From contig JBIISM010000002.1 of assembly GCA_044341025.1 (NCBI GenBank), forward strand, positions 62,001-126,000: 64,000 nt of DNA, read 5' to 3'. Under the pieces are notes generated by a model. The model did not search any database. It saw only the letters and a list, made by a program, of their open reading frames with translations, and was not told the DNA's origin. A program made the translations under genes and the position numbers. This stretch comes from JABMMZ01 sp044341025 (lineage in GTDB: Bacteria; Bacteroidota; Bacteroidia; NS11-12g; UBA955). Of this stretch, positions 26,923-35,935 are shown piece by piece; the stretch's first letter is position 1; the number at the start of each line of letters is the position of its first letter.

Positions 26923-26957
26923 AAGTAAAAGCACTTTTAAAAAAAGTGCTTTTACTT
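26923..26957 (+). terminator. Strong hairpin after the carbohydrate-binding protein gene
   Basis: Perfect 16-base arms (26923-26938 and 26942-26957) with a 3-base loop. The T tract after the stem is short (TTTGTAATTT), so it may act as a partial terminator or as an mRNA 3' stabiliser between the first gene and the downstream operon. Confidence 0.6.
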
Positions 26958-27031
26958 TGTAATTTCTTTGGGAAATATGATTTTTGAAATCAAATCAGTA
27001 ATTCCCAAACATTGATTTAAACAGATCCAAA

Positions 27032-28381
27032 ATGAAACACGCTTTAAAATTCGGTTTATTATCTTTTGCAGTTCTTTTTATTGGGTTCAGTATTTCTGCT
27101 CAAACCAAGGTGCAGGCTTCTGACTCTGGTTTTGTTTTATTGCGCAATGGTAGCCCATATTATGTAAAAGGTGTGGGTGGTGAAGTTAATTTTGATAAAA
27201 TGATTGCCATTGGTGCAAATTCATTTAGAACTTGGGGTGTTGAAAATGCCCAAAAGGTTCTTGATGAGGCGCAGAAAAGGGGCTTAACAGTTATGTTAGG
27301 TCTTTGGCTACAACATGAGAGACATGGTTTTGACTATGACAACAAAGAAAAAGTTAAATCTCAACTTGAGTATTTTAAAAATGTAATAAAACAGTTTAAA
27401 GACCATCCTGCCCTCTTGATGTGGGGCGTTGGGAATGAACTTGACTTAGATTACACAAATCCAAATTGCTGGTATGCTGTTCAAGATATTGCTCAGTATA
27501 TTCATCAAATAGACCCAAATCATCCAACCAGCACAGTAACAGCAGGATTGGATTCTTTGGAGGTTAATTATATTAAATCGAGATGTCCAGATATTGACAT
27601 CTACTCAATCAATACGTATGGAAATATTGCAGGGGTGCCTCAGGATATTGCCAAGTATGGTTGGAATGGTCCTTACATGATTACCGAATGGGGGCCTAAT
27701 GGTCATTGGGAATCACCACAAACAAAATGGGGCGTTTCAATAGAACAAACCAGTACAGAAAAGACAGCATCATACCTTACCAGGTATAAAGAATATATTG
27801 CCCCAAATAAAAATTATTGCTTAGGCTCTTACGCCTTTTTATGGGGTGCAAAACAAGAGTACACAGAAACTTGGTATGGCTTGTTTTCAAAAGACAATTT
27901 GCCAACAGAGCCAATCGATGCAATAGAATTTGTCTTTACCGATAACTTGCCTAAGAATCCTGCACCATCAGTTATGGCTATGCAGGTAGATGGCAAAGAT
28001 GCTTTTTCAAGCATTAATATAAAGGCCGGTGAGAAATACCCAGCATCGATAAAAATATTATTAAGTGATTCATTGAGCAATGACCGTGTTGATTTTGTTT
28101 GGCGTATTTTTGAAGAAAGCACCGATAAAAAATCAGGCGGAGATGTCGAGGCTGAAGCAACAGAATTGACCGGTTTAATTATTAAAGGTGCAAACAAATC
28201 TGAAATAGTTTTCAGAGCGCCTTTGCAAGCAGGTTCTTATAGGATTTTCGTCACAGTCATTCACAATGGAAAAGTTGCTTATGCGAACATTCCATTTAAA
28301 GTCATTGCGCGCGAAGAGGGAGAAAAGCAATCGCGGTTTATTCAGGTGAAGTTTACAGACATGAAAGAATTCGAAAAATGA
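27032..28381 (+). CDS. Clan-A glycoside hydrolase (GH2/GH5-type TIM barrel)
   Basis: A 449-residue exported enzyme with signal peptide (1-23, FSISAQ). The TIM barrel starts with the typical GSPYYVKGVGGEVNFDKM segment. Glu136 in GVGNELD fits the acid/base (NE motif) and Glu219 in MITEWGP the nucleophile of retaining clan GH-A enzymes. A C-terminal beta-domain (about 330-440) follows. It resembles proteins annotated as GH2 TIM-barrel proteins; the exact family (GH2, GH5 or a beta-1,3-glucanase family) cannot be settled by eye. Its context with GH3 and GH16 suggests beta-glucan as substrate. Its TGA overlaps the next ATG (ATGA). Confidence 0.78.
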   Translation: MKHALKFGLLSFAVLFIGFSISAQTKVQASDSGFVLLRNGSPYYVKGVGGEVNFDKMIAIGANSFRTWGVENAQKVLDEAQKRGLTVMLGLWLQHERHGFDYDNKEKVKSQLEYFKNVIKQFKDHPALLMWGVGNELDLDYTNPNCWYAVQDIAQYIHQIDPNHPTSTVTAGLDSLEVNYIKSRCPDIDIYSINTYGNIAGVPQDIAKYGWNGPYMITEWGPNGHWESPQTKWGVSIEQTSTEKTASYLTRYKEYIAPNKNYCLGSYAFLWGAKQEYTETWYGLFSKDNLPTEPIDAIEFVFTDNLPKNPAPSVMAMQVDGKDAFSSINIKAGEKYPASIKILLSDSLSNDRVDFVWRIFEESTDKKSGGDVEAEATELTGLIIKGANKSEIVFRAPLQAGSYRIFVTVIHNGKVAYANIPFKVIAREEGEKQSRFIQVKFTDMKEFEK

Positions 28382-30276
28382 AAGTAAAGATCAATCAAAT
28401 ACTTCCCCTTACATTGGTTTTAGCTTTTTTGAGTTTGCTCAATACTGCAAATGCTCAAAGTAACAACGAGCGTCTCCTACTCGTTAAGGATTCCATAACT
28501 AGAATTTACCGAAGTGATGTGAATTTTAATTTCAACAAGCCTTTGGATGTTTTAGAAAATTTAGAAATTAGTGGATATTACCGTTTTATTACAAATTACA
28601 GGCATTTAAGCGAAACCTATAGCCATTTGGAAGCCAATAGAAACAATATTTTTGTTGGAGATGATAGCCAAATTCCACAACTGATGCTAAACCTTAAAGG
28701 ATATGCCAGCAGTAAGGTCATGTTTGGAACCGACTTATTTCTTTGGACGCCAATGACAGGTGTTGGTGAAAAAGAAAATGTAAAGGGTCTTAATTTAGGC
28801 GTTAGTCTGTATGGCATGTTTTCAACAAGCCTAGGGAATTTCACCGTTCGGACGGGTGGTATCAATTGGTATACTTTATCACCTTTTACTTTTCAAGCAA
28901 ACAAAGGGTATAACCGTTACAGCTTATTTGAGCGCAATCCATGGGATCCTAACACCTCTAAAGTGGATTCGCGTTATTCTGATTTTTACGGATCAGGGGC
29001 CATCAATCAAGACCAAAGATGGGGTAACCAAGCATTCCACGGATTAATTGTTGAAGGTGCTCAGTTGCCACACAATTTGTCTTTTAGTGCGATGTTAGGT
29101 AAAACCCAATTTGATGGCGGTTTGTCATCTATCCCTAACACTTCAGTTGGAGGGCGATTAAGCAAATCGTATTCAGGTTCCAAAGGCTTATTTTCAATTA
29201 ATACATTTAACAACGATAGCTACATAGATTCTTTAGGTAAACAAAGGGCGGGATTTAATATGGTTACCGGCGAGATAAAACATCAGTTTACACGGGTTAA
29301 ATTGTATTCTGAAATTGGAATAGGCAGAAAATATGCAGGGTCTAATGTTTCGAAATGGGGTGAGGCAATTTCGGTAAAAGTATCTGGAGACATTTTGAAA
29401 AAGATTGCTACAGAATTGCATTTATATAGAATAAGTCCGAATGCATTTAACAACAGTTCCATTTTTATTAACTCATCCATTCAACAAACGGTTCAAACCA
29501 ACTCGAATCAAACGCAACCCGTATTAATACCTGTTTCTAGTGCTGTATTGCCAATTGGGCAACTTTCGAATAACAGACAAGGCATTGAATTAAATGCCCA
29601 ATTAGACATTGGCCGTTTGAAGAATTCTATAGGCTATGCAAACGCTATGGAATTGGAAAAATTATCGCCCAAGATTACCTATACCCACGCATTCAATAAT
29701 TTAGCTTTATCCCGTTTTTGGAGATGGGATTTTCCTAGCGGAGTTGGTCCATATAAGAACTTAAATAAAATTTACCGTTCGGTTTTTGAAACCATGTACG
29801 TTACAGAGCTTGGACCTGATGGAAAGCCATTGTACAAAAAGTATTTTAACACAATTGAACTAAATTCTAAATATAAAACCAAGTTATTAAACAGAGAACT
29901 GTACCTGTTTTATCTAGGGTCTTTAAATTCTGTTCAAAATTTCGCAAGCCCATTTGTGGTTTTTGGCGAAAAGGCGCTTATGCGGGCATATTTTCATCAG
30001 GTAGAATCATACCTAAAAATTAGCCATCGCTTGGTTTGGACCAATTATGTGGGTTTTGAACGCATTCTAGGCAATTATCAAACCGAGGTGAATGCTGATA
30101 CACGCAGGCCTAAGAATCAAAAAGGCTTAAGTCTAGCAACTGGATTTGATATTCAATTAAGCAAGGGTGTTGGTCTTTATGTAAGAGAGCGGTATATGGA
30201 ATACAAAGACATGAGTTTTGCGCTCGATAGATACAAAGGATTTGAAACTACAATAGAATTAAAAGCTTTCTTTTAG
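28378..30276 (+). CDS. Predicted outer-membrane beta-barrel protein, family not recognised
   Basis: A 632-residue protein with signal peptide (about 1-26, NTANAQ). Beyond residue 45 it shows alternating hydrophobic/polar strands with aromatic girdles, many Gly/Asn turns, and a terminal Phe (IELKAFF) typical of outer-membrane barrels. It is neither TonB-dependent (no plug or TonB box seen) nor SusD-like. ATGA overlap with the upstream glycosidase and position in a glucan operon suggest an oligosaccharide channel or surface binding barrel. No named family could be assigned. Confidence 0.65.
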   Translation: MKVKINQILPLTLVLAFLSLLNTANAQSNNERLLLVKDSITRIYRSDVNFNFNKPLDVLENLEISGYYRFITNYRHLSETYSHLEANRNNIFVGDDSQIPQLMLNLKGYASSKVMFGTDLFLWTPMTGVGEKENVKGLNLGVSLYGMFSTSLGNFTVRTGGINWYTLSPFTFQANKGYNRYSLFERNPWDPNTSKVDSRYSDFYGSGAINQDQRWGNQAFHGLIVEGAQLPHNLSFSAMLGKTQFDGGLSSIPNTSVGGRLSKSYSGSKGLFSINTFNNDSYIDSLGKQRAGFNMVTGEIKHQFTRVKLYSEIGIGRKYAGSNVSKWGEAISVKVSGDILKKIATELHLYRISPNAFNNSSIFINSSIQQTVQTNSNQTQPVLIPVSSAVLPIGQLSNNRQGIELNAQLDIGRLKNSIGYANAMELEKLSPKITYTHAFNNLALSRFWRWDFPSGVGPYKNLNKIYRSVFETMYVTELGPDGKPLYKKYFNTIELNSKYKTKLLNRELYLFYLGSLNSVQNFASPFVVFGEKALMRAYFHQVESYLKISHRLVWTNYVGFERILGNYQTEVNADTRRPKNQKGLSLATGFDIQLSKGVGLYVRERYMEYKDMSFALDRYKGFETTIELKAFF

Positions 30277-30331
30277 GAGGTTTATGAAAATGAAAAAACA
30301 TATAGACGTTGTCAATATAAATAAAATTTGA
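30271..30331 (+). promoter_or_regulatory. Strong Shine-Dalgarno and 15-codon leader ORF coupled to the next gene
   Basis: AGGAGG (30275-30280) precedes ATG at 30284 by 3 bases. This opens a 15-residue ORF (MKMKKHIDVVNINKI) ending in TGA at 30329-30331. That stop overlaps the TTG start of the next protein as TTGA. The next protein has no better start: an in-frame TAA at 30322 closes the frame just upstream. The arrangement fits translational coupling through a mini-ORF. Confidence 0.55.
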
Positions 30332-32067
30332 AAGTGAACTTAAATAGAAAATATAAAAAATCTGGTTTAAAACTAGGTATTCTAATTGCCATAGGATTGA
30401 CGGTATTTAATGTAAATGCACAAAAGGATCGCAAAGTTAGTTTTGTTGGTGGTGCACGTTCTTTGATGAACAGCAATTCTTTAATAGTGAATGATACAAT
30501 TGCCGACACCAGCACGGTTAAAAGAAAAAATGGGGGCTATGCCTTACTGGATCTTGGGGTAAACATTAAACCAAACAAGAACACCGAAATTATGGGCATG
30601 TTCCGTATACGAAATGAATACGGAGGTTTTTGGGGTTCTGGGGTTAGTTTTGATGTTAGACAATTATGGATCAAGGGTGTACTTGCCAATGCACTTCGCT
30701 ATCAATTGGGCGACCTTAATTTAAAGCAAACAGAATTCACATTATACAACCACCATTCTGACCAATTGGACTCTCTTCCTGCAATCTTTAATTTGCAAAA
30801 AAATATTGTTTCATACGACCGATTTTATATGGGCAATAACAGTTGGAGGATGCAAGGCGCGAGTGTTGATTTTGGTTTTACATTTTCTAAATTTATAAAA
30901 GAGATAAACGTCAACGCATTTATTACCCGTTTGAATGCGACCGATTTTGCAAATGTCAACGACCGATTGATGAGGGCCTTAACCTTGCAGATTATTCAGA
31001 GCAAGAATTTTTATTTAGCCTACAACAACAACACCGTATTTGATGTAAAAGGAACCGTAAAAAATGACAATCTGTTTAGAAATTCGGTCAATACAGTTGA
31101 TTTTAAGTACAATCAAAAAATAGGCAAAGAAAATGCAGTGCTTGCCGGTGAACTTGGACAAAGCAACTACCAATATTCAGCAGATACTTTAGCCCCAAAA
31201 TTAAATGACTATTTCATGCATTTTTATGCGCAAATGAAAGTTTCGAACTTTAATGCGACACTTGGATTTTTAAGTGTGGGGCCTGAGTTCAGAAGCATAG
31301 GTTCACAAAGCAAGGACGTCAATTACAATGCGCAAACAGTTTTTTACAACCGTTACACCAATGCTCAGATTCAAAGACCTGTAGCTCTAATTGACTTAAT
31401 TGGGAATGAAAATATTTACAATAGAACTATAAGCAATTCTTTGATGACGCAAAGTCAAGTGTACAATACCATTTCACCATATGGAATGGCTACATTCAAC
31501 AGGCAAGGGGCTTATGCAAGGGTTCAATATAAGACCAGACAAAAAATTGAAATCAACGCCGAATACCAAAGTTTAAGTGAAATAAGAGGGCAAGGGTCGA
31601 GTGCGTTAAGATCGTTTTCTCAAACAAAGGTATACGCATACTTGCCAATACATGAAATCTTCGGTTTAAAAAGACATTTGAGTATACAAGTTTCGAATAA
31701 AATGCAAAACACGAAGAGAAGCAGCGTCCAAACTATTGAGAATGTTGATTTAAAAATGAATCAAATGAGCGTTGGTTTGAAGTGGGAATTTAGCGACGGA
31801 TTTGAATTCTTGGGTGGTTTTGTAAGTCAAACCAATAAGGGTGTTGATTTCATTGCGGATAGAAATACCTATTCGGAGGTGATTTATTTTAATCAAAACA
31901 ACTTAAATTTGAGTCAACAAATAAAAGCTTTAGGATTGCGTTATAGCTTTAGTCCGAAAGTGTATTTAGCTATACTTTATCAGCAAAGTAGTTACAAAGA
32001 TCAACTTAAGGCAAATGCCGATTTTAACATGAATCAATTAGGAATTATTTACAGCATTACTCTATAA
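30328..32067 (+). CDS. Second predicted outer-membrane beta-barrel protein, TTG start
   Basis: A 579-residue protein with a basic N-region and hydrophobic signal (about 14-31, ending NVNAQ), followed by amphipathic strand-like sequence rich in Tyr, Asn and Gly throughout. The last strand QLGIIYSITL fits an outer-membrane barrel terminus. No known family was recognised and no SusC or SusD features are present. The start must be TTG 30328 or GTG 30334, because the frame is closed at 30322 and no ATG precedes the signal sequence. It lies between the first barrel and two lipoproteins, so a role in glucan capture or passage is inferred. Confidence 0.62.
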   Translation: MKVNLNRKYKKSGLKLGILIAIGLTVFNVNAQKDRKVSFVGGARSLMNSNSLIVNDTIADTSTVKRKNGGYALLDLGVNIKPNKNTEIMGMFRIRNEYGGFWGSGVSFDVRQLWIKGVLANALRYQLGDLNLKQTEFTLYNHHSDQLDSLPAIFNLQKNIVSYDRFYMGNNSWRMQGASVDFGFTFSKFIKEINVNAFITRLNATDFANVNDRLMRALTLQIIQSKNFYLAYNNNTVFDVKGTVKNDNLFRNSVNTVDFKYNQKIGKENAVLAGELGQSNYQYSADTLAPKLNDYFMHFYAQMKVSNFNATLGFLSVGPEFRSIGSQSKDVNYNAQTVFYNRYTNAQIQRPVALIDLIGNENIYNRTISNSLMTQSQVYNTISPYGMATFNRQGAYARVQYKTRQKIEINAEYQSLSEIRGQGSSALRSFSQTKVYAYLPIHEIFGLKRHLSIQVSNKMQNTKRSSVQTIENVDLKMNQMSVGLKWEFSDGFEFLGGFVSQTNKGVDFIADRNTYSEVIYFNQNNLNLSQQIKALGLRYSFSPKVYLAILYQQSSYKDQLKANADFNMNQLGIIYSITL

Positions 32068-32068
32068 C

Positions 32069-33049
32069 ATGAAGCAAAAAATAATAGTACTTTCTTTTCT
32101 GGTTTTAAGCCTAGTGGCTTGCCGAAAGGATACAAAAACAGATGGACCTAGCATTGCTGAGATATACAGCAATTTTAAGTTGTTGGATGGGTTCAAAGCC
32201 AGCAAAGACTCTGTCGATTTTAAAACTTCTGAAACCGTTTTCTTTTCAGCGTCATTTAATAAGATTGTGACTTGGAAAATTACCATTGAAGGGCAAACGT
32301 CTAAAGCTAAAAAAACACTAAGTGGACAAAGCAGAATTATTGCAATAAACAATGCGCTATGGAATGGATCAACCACCACTTTGCCAATGTTTAGAGCCGA
32401 AAAATGCATAGCAACATTGAAAATTGTAGATGTAGCCGATTCATTTACTGCAAATGTTTTTGTAAAGAACCCGAAAGTTAATGATGGTTTTATTGTCGCT
32501 GATTTTGAATCTGGTTTAAAAACTTCATGGACCAAATATTTTCAGTCGGGTGCCAGTATGGATTGTAAAGTAAAAACAGATAACTTGGCTCCAGAAGGCG
32601 GCAGTTATTTAAATATGGCTGGCACTGTAAACTGGGACTATTTGATTGGTTTAATAGATTTTCCCGTACCATTCTCACTAAATACAAATCCAGATGCTGT
32701 CTATTTTAATTGTTTGGTATACGGAACCACAAGCGCTAATCCGTCTATTGTGTTGTTTCAATTTAAAGAGGATGAAAATAGTGATGGAACATTTTCTGCA
32801 AGCAACGAAGACGAATACGATTACCAAGTGACGGTAGATTGGGAAGGTTGGAAGTTGATTTCAATGAAATATTCTGACATCTTTACTTTGGTTAATGGCT
32901 CGCCTTCAACACCTAAGGGAAATGGATTGCACAATCCAAATAAATTAAGTAAGATTTCTATGCTCCATTTGGCCAATCCAAACAATGGATTTGCAAGTAC
33001 CAAATTGGATTATATCATGTTCTCAAACAACAAGCCACTTGAGCCGTGA
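32069..33049 (+). CDS. Surface lipoprotein, probable glycan binding
   Basis: A 326-residue lipoprotein with lipobox LSLVAC, Cys18. The N-terminal about 130 residues look like an Ig-like domain (SETVFFSASFNKIVTWKITIEG). The C-terminal part (about 145-320) has a jelly-roll pattern as in carbohydrate-binding modules (DGFIVADFESG at its start, KLDYIMFSNN at its end). No catalytic motif is visible. It begins one base after the upstream stop and overlaps the next gene by 4 bases. It may take the glycan-binding role that SusD/SusE/SusF proteins have in classical clusters; that is inference. Confidence 0.68.
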   Translation: MKQKIIVLSFLVLSLVACRKDTKTDGPSIAEIYSNFKLLDGFKASKDSVDFKTSETVFFSASFNKIVTWKITIEGQTSKAKKTLSGQSRIIAINNALWNGSTTTLPMFRAEKCIATLKIVDVADSFTANVFVKNPKVNDGFIVADFESGLKTSWTKYFQSGASMDCKVKTDNLAPEGGSYLNMAGTVNWDYLIGLIDFPVPFSLNTNPDAVYFNCLVYGTTSANPSIVLFQFKEDENSDGTFSASNEDEYDYQVTVDWEGWKLISMKYSDIFTLVNGSPSTPKGNGLHNPNKLSKISMLHLANPNNGFASTKLDYIMFSNNKPLEP

Positions 33050-33711
33050 GAAATAATTTAAAGTTATATTCATTCTTTGCTCTCTTGCTGCTTTTAGGGG
33101 CTTGTAATGGCTTTGTTCAAGTTCAGACTAAGTCATTGTATAATGAAGTTGCGGTTGTTGATAGCAATGAAATTGATGGCTTTAAAGCGGTTTATATTTT
33201 CAACAATGATTTCGATAAAAGTGTTTGGGTTTCGCCAGAAGTGCAATGTGTTCAGATGACAACAGAAAAATTAAATGTGTTTTCGGGCGATGCAGGTTTG
33301 AAAGTGAGCTGGGATAAAATTGCCGGTAATTGCAAGTGGATAGGCATTGGCTTTGGCTGGAACAATTGGATGTCTAAAGATATTTCTGACCTAAAAGACA
33401 ATTCAGCGGTTCAATTCAAAGTAAAGTCGGTAAAGGGTTCTTTTAAAAATTTGCCGGTAGCATTTGCGTTTGAAGATTATTCGGGCGTTCAGTGTTACTA
33501 TGGGTTTAATTATGCCTTGGCCTCGGGTGTTTTCACCGATTCAACATGGACAAGCGTTTTAATTCCTTTGTCTAAATTTCCTTTTGAAGCCAAGGATTTT
33601 GATTTGGAAAGGGTAAAGCAATTTATTATTCAGTTAGAAGGTGATGGAAATATATATTTAGACGAAATTAAATTTATTAAACTTGAAGATGAGAAAGTTA
33701 TTCGTTCTTAG
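33046..33711 (+). CDS. Lipoprotein with CBM11/CIA30-like jelly-roll
   Basis: A 221-residue lipoprotein starting with GTG, which overlaps the previous stop (GTGA). Lipobox LLLGAC, Cys20. The rest forms one beta-sandwich: FNNDFDKSVW, WIGIGFGWNNW, VQFKVKSVKG, WTSVLIPLSKF and GNIYLDEIKF. Their order and spacing resemble the CBM11/CIA30 galactose-binding-like fold, some members of which bind mixed-linkage beta-glucan. No catalytic residues are evident. It overlaps the start of the GH3 gene by 23 bases. Confidence 0.66.
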   Translation: MRNNLKLYSFFALLLLLGACNGFVQVQTKSLYNEVAVVDSNEIDGFKAVYIFNNDFDKSVWVSPEVQCVQMTTEKLNVFSGDAGLKVSWDKIAGNCKWIGIGFGWNNWMSKDISDLKDNSAVQFKVKSVKGSFKNLPVAFAFEDYSGVQCYYGFNYALASGVFTDSTWTSVLIPLSKFPFEAKDFDLERVKQFIIQLEGDGNIYLDEIKFIKLEDEKVIRS

Positions 33712-35935
33712 TTTATTGGTTTCGTTACCATGGGTTTGTTTATCCCAAAGTTTTTTATCAAATAAACAGATTGATTCATTGATTTCAATCATGAGTCCTG
33801 AAGAGAAGGCTGGTCAGATGACCCAAATTGATTTGGGTGTTATAGCAGAAGGTGGAATTTGCAATCTGGTTCAACCACAAGCATTAAATTTAGAGAAATT
33901 AAAAACAGCTATTGTTAAGTATCATATTGGCTCAATATTAAATGTTGGTTGTGGAAGTGGCACCATTTCAATCGAAAGTTGGCATAAAATCATCAATACC
34001 ATTTATGAGCAAAATAAAAAATACAGCCATTTAAATATTCCAATAATTTATGGCATTGATGCCATACACGGAGCAAATTATACCATGGGTGCAACCTTGT
34101 TTCCGCAGCAGATTGGACAAGCCGCAACGTGGAATCCGGGTTTGGTAAAAAAGATGTATCAAATTACAGCTTATGAAACCAGAGCAAGTGGAATTCCTTG
34201 GAATTTTTCGCCGGTTTTGGACTTAGGTAGAATGCCATTATGGTCTCGTTTCTTTGAAACCTTTGGAGAAGATGTTTATTTGGCGAAACAAATGTCAAAA
34301 GAGGCTATTCAAGGGATACAGAATGATGGAGTTAGCAGCCCCTATCAAGTGGCTGCATGCATGAAGCACTTTCTAGGATACAGCATGCCTTTGAGTGGCA
34401 AGGACCGTACGCCAGCCTGGATATCCGACCGGGAATTAAGAGAATATTTCCTGCCTACTTTCAGGGAAGCAATTAACCAAGGGGCGAAAACGGTGATGGT
34501 TAATTCAGGCGAAATAAATGGCACCCCCGTTCATATTAATTACGATATTTTAACACGTTTGTTAAGAGATGAATTAGGATTTAAAGGTGTTGCTCTAACA
34601 GATTGGGAAGATGTATACAAATTGGTGAATGTGCACAGAGTTGCATCAAGTAAAAAAGAAGCCGTAAAAATGGCCATTATGGCTGGTGTTGATATGAGTA
34701 TGACGCCCAATGATTTTGAATTCACTGAGCTATTGGTAGAATTGATAAAAGAAGGGTCTATTCCCATGTCCCGAATCGATGCATCTGTTAGGCGTATTTT
34801 GGTTTTGAAAAATGAGATGGGATTGTTCCAATTCAAAAAAATCACCAAAGATTTATACCCTTTGTTTGGCTCAAAAGAGCATGCTCAGAACAGTTATGAA
34901 TTGGCTGTAGAAAGTATGACCTTATTAAAAAACGCAAACAACGTACTGCCAATAAATGCTTCAAATGAAAAGGTTCTTGTTTGTGGGCCTTCTGCCAACA
35001 GTATGAATTTATTAAATGGCGCATGGACCCATACTTGGCAGGGTATTGATGCTAGATTTAACACCAAAGGTAAGCTCACCATATTCGAAGCCATGAACTT
35101 GCAGAATGCAAGTAATGTCTCCTATGTATTGGGAAGTGAAATTGATAGTTTAAAAGACATTGAGGCTTGTGTGCAAGCGGCTAAGTTGGCCGACAAAATA
35201 GTTGTTTGTTTGGGCGAAACACCTTGCACAGAAATACCCGGTAATATTGACAATTTGGATTTAAGCGTTGCTCAAAAGACTTTGGTCAAACGTTTGAAAG
35301 AGTTAAACAAGCCAATTGTCTTGGTGTGCTGTTTTAACCGTCCAAGATTGCTTAATGAAATAGCAGGGATTGTCGATGCCATCTTATACACATACTTGCC
35401 AGGCGATGAAGGCGGAAGAGCCATTTCTGATTGTCTGTTTGGCGTTAAGAACCCAAGTGGAAAATTGCCATTTACGTATCCATCAAGTCAAAATTCTTTT
35501 ATTCATTACGACCGCAAACATTCTGAGGATTTAGATGTTGATTTTTCAGAGAATGCTTATAAGCCGCAATTTGATTTTGGATTTGGGTTGAGTTATACCC
35601 AATTTGAATTTTCGGATTTTAGTATGAGCAAAGACACATTAAATAATTTTGATTCTGTGGTTCTAAAGGTGAATGTAAAAAATATTGGAGACAGGACGGG
35701 ACAAGAGGTTGTGCAATTGTATTACAGTGATTTGGTTGCGAGTATTACCCCTTCTGTCAAAAAATTAATGTCCTTTTCGAAAATATCTTTACAGCCAAAT
35801 GAAACCAAAACTGTCGTTTTTGCTGTACATAAAAAAGATTTGTCGTTTGTCAATAAAGCGCTTCAGGAAGTAACAGAAAAAGGGCACTTTGATCTAATCA
35901 TTAACAATCAAAAAAAACGCATTTATGTCAATTAA
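33689..35935 (+). CDS. GH3 beta-glucosidase (BglX-like)
   Basis: A 748-residue exported enzyme (signal 1-20, WVCLSQ) with the usual GH3 order: TIM-barrel domain with PIIYGIDAIHGANY and KHFLGYS, nucleophile Asp305 in GVALTDWEDV, then the alpha/beta sandwich (about 410-600) and a C-terminal fibronectin III-like domain (about 650-735, VKVNVKNIGDRTGQEVVQLY). It should release glucose from non-reducing ends of short beta-glucans in the periplasm. The ATG at 33689 is preferred to a TTG two codons upstream. It overlaps both neighbours (23 and 11 bases), so it belongs to the operon. Confidence 0.93.
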   Translation: MRKLFVLSLLVSLPWVCLSQSFLSNKQIDSLISIMSPEEKAGQMTQIDLGVIAEGGICNLVQPQALNLEKLKTAIVKYHIGSILNVGCGSGTISIESWHKIINTIYEQNKKYSHLNIPIIYGIDAIHGANYTMGATLFPQQIGQAATWNPGLVKKMYQITAYETRASGIPWNFSPVLDLGRMPLWSRFFETFGEDVYLAKQMSKEAIQGIQNDGVSSPYQVAACMKHFLGYSMPLSGKDRTPAWISDRELREYFLPTFREAINQGAKTVMVNSGEINGTPVHINYDILTRLLRDELGFKGVALTDWEDVYKLVNVHRVASSKKEAVKMAIMAGVDMSMTPNDFEFTELLVELIKEGSIPMSRIDASVRRILVLKNEMGLFQFKKITKDLYPLFGSKEHAQNSYELAVESMTLLKNANNVLPINASNEKVLVCGPSANSMNLLNGAWTHTWQGIDARFNTKGKLTIFEAMNLQNASNVSYVLGSEIDSLKDIEACVQAAKLADKIVVCLGETPCTEIPGNIDNLDLSVAQKTLVKRLKELNKPIVLVCCFNRPRLLNEIAGIVDAILYTYLPGDEGGRAISDCLFGVKNPSGKLPFTYPSSQNSFIHYDRKHSEDLDVDFSENAYKPQFDFGFGLSYTQFEFSDFSMSKDTLNNFDSVVLKVNVKNIGDRTGQEVVQLYYSDLVASITPSVKKLMSFSKISLQPNETKTVVFAVHKKDLSFVNKALQEVTEKGHFDLIINNQKKRIYVN

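Noticed and set aside
28378..30276. SusC-type TonB-dependent receptor
   Set aside because: Too short, with no carboxypeptidase-like N-domain, plug motif or TonB box visible.
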